A stretch of 13,385 nucleotides of DNA. It comes from Gemmatimonadaceae bacterium (lineage in GTDB: Bacteria > Gemmatimonadota > Gemmatimonadetes > Gemmatimonadales > Gemmatimonadaceae). This document shows positions 12,858-13,385 of the stretch, in pieces; position 1 is the first letter of the stretch; every line of letters starts with the position of its first letter. The position numbers and the translations under genes are program-made. Location of the stretch: assembly GCA_025936015.1 (NCBI GenBank), contig JAICUE010000029.1:1-13385 (forward strand). Reading direction: 5' to 3'. A model generated the notes under the pieces. The model searched no databases. It saw only the letters and a list, made by a program, of their open reading frames with translations, and was not told the origin of the DNA.

Positions 12858-13385
12858 ATGGAAACGATGACACGCGCCGAAATCACCACGCCTGAGGTTC
12901 TCGCCGACGAGTCGGTCGTCGAGTTGTCGCTGCGCCCGCAGCGGCTGTCCGAGTTCATCGGCCAGGAGAAGGTCAAGAACAGCCTCCGCATCTACATCGA
13001 CGCGGCGCTCGCGCGGCGCGAGCCGCTCGACCACACGCTGTTCTTCGGGCCGCCGGGACTCGGCAAGACGACGCTGGCCGAGCTGATCGCGCGCGAGCTG
13101 AGCGTCAACATCCGCACGACGTCGGGACCGGCGCTGGAGAAGCCTGGGGATCTCGTAGGGACGCTGACGAACATGCGCGAGGGCGACATCCTCTTCATCG
13201 ACGAGATCCATCGCCTGCGTCCCATCATAGAAGAGTTCCTCTATCCGGCGATGGAGGATTACAAAATCGACATCCGCCTGAGCGAGGGACCGAAGGCGCA
13301 GACGATCACGATGCCGATCGAGAAGTTCACACTGATCGGTGCGACGACGCGTTATGGCATGCTCACCGCGCCGATGCGTGCGCGG
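12858..13385 (+). CDS. ruvB: RuvB branch-migration helicase (3' end outside window)
   Basis: 176 residues to the window edge, about half of RuvB. The ATG at 12858 gives METMTRAEIT; the in-frame ATG at 12867 is an equally possible start, since neither has a strong ribosome binding site. Motifs: LRPQRLSEFIGQ at 25-36, Walker A GPPGLGKTT at 64-72, Walker B LFIDEIHRL at 112-120 (D115, E116), EEFLYPAMEDY at 125-135, and sensor 1 GATTRYGMLTAPMRAR at 161-176. RuvB is the AAA+ hexamer that drives Holliday-junction migration on RuvA. Here it lies about 4.3 kb from ruvCA and has its own promoter candidate, rather than being next to ruvA as in E. coli. Confidence 0.96.
   Translation, partial: METMTRAEITTPEVLADESVVELSLRPQRLSEFIGQEKVKNSLRIYIDAALARREPLDHTLFFGPPGLGKTTLAELIARELSVNIRTTSGPALEKPGDLVGTLTNMREGDILFIDEIHRLRPIIEEFLYPAMEDYKIDIRLSEGPKAQTITMPIEKFTLIGATTRYGMLTAPMRAR

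Overview
The window is GC-rich DNA (roughly two thirds G+C by eye) with tightly packed genes. It looks like a chromosomal segment of a Gram-negative bacterium, most likely a member of the Gemmatimonadota. That placement is an inference. It rests on a PorX-type CheY-PglZ regulator, several outer-membrane barrel and lipoprotein genes, TATATT/TACATT -10 boxes, and a yebC-ruvC-ruvA cluster with ruvB located elsewhere. No rRNA, tRNA, CRISPR array, transposase or phage gene was seen.

Left part (1-2489, minus strand): a two-gene operon reading leftwards. A PorX-like response regulator with a PglZ phosphodiesterase domain is followed, 2 bp later, by an MsbA-type ABC exporter that is cut by the window edge before its ATPase domain. 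Diverging from it (2552-6367, plus strand) are a small unknown protein, a stand-alone DnaB-helicase-like RecA-fold ATPase, a TPR/CsgG-like lipoprotein, and an outer-membrane barrel protein joined to the lipoprotein gene by an ATGA overlap.

Middle (6368-9885, plus strand): a 145-bp MITE-like inverted-repeat element, then yebC-ruvC-ruvA (translation regulator and Holliday-junction machinery) as a compact operon. A second inverted-repeat element built from 7-bp NNTAAGC units follows, then a class I/II PLP aminotransferase.

Right part (9886-13385): the 324-bp gap between convergent genes holds two divergent copies, in inverted orientation, of one structured palindromic repeat. Their differences are compensatory in the inner stem. 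Next comes a leftward two-gene operon (lipoprotein, then PorV/FadL-like barrel). A regulatory gap with hairpins and a clear -10 box leads into ruvB, which runs off the right edge.

The most unusual signals are not genes. The octamer CGTTAGGC (or its complement GCCTAACG) occurs ten times between 3842 and 12367, always within or ending a gene, and accounts for every TTA leucine codon I noticed. The intergenic spaces hold three distinct families of palindromic elements, one of which shows covariation.
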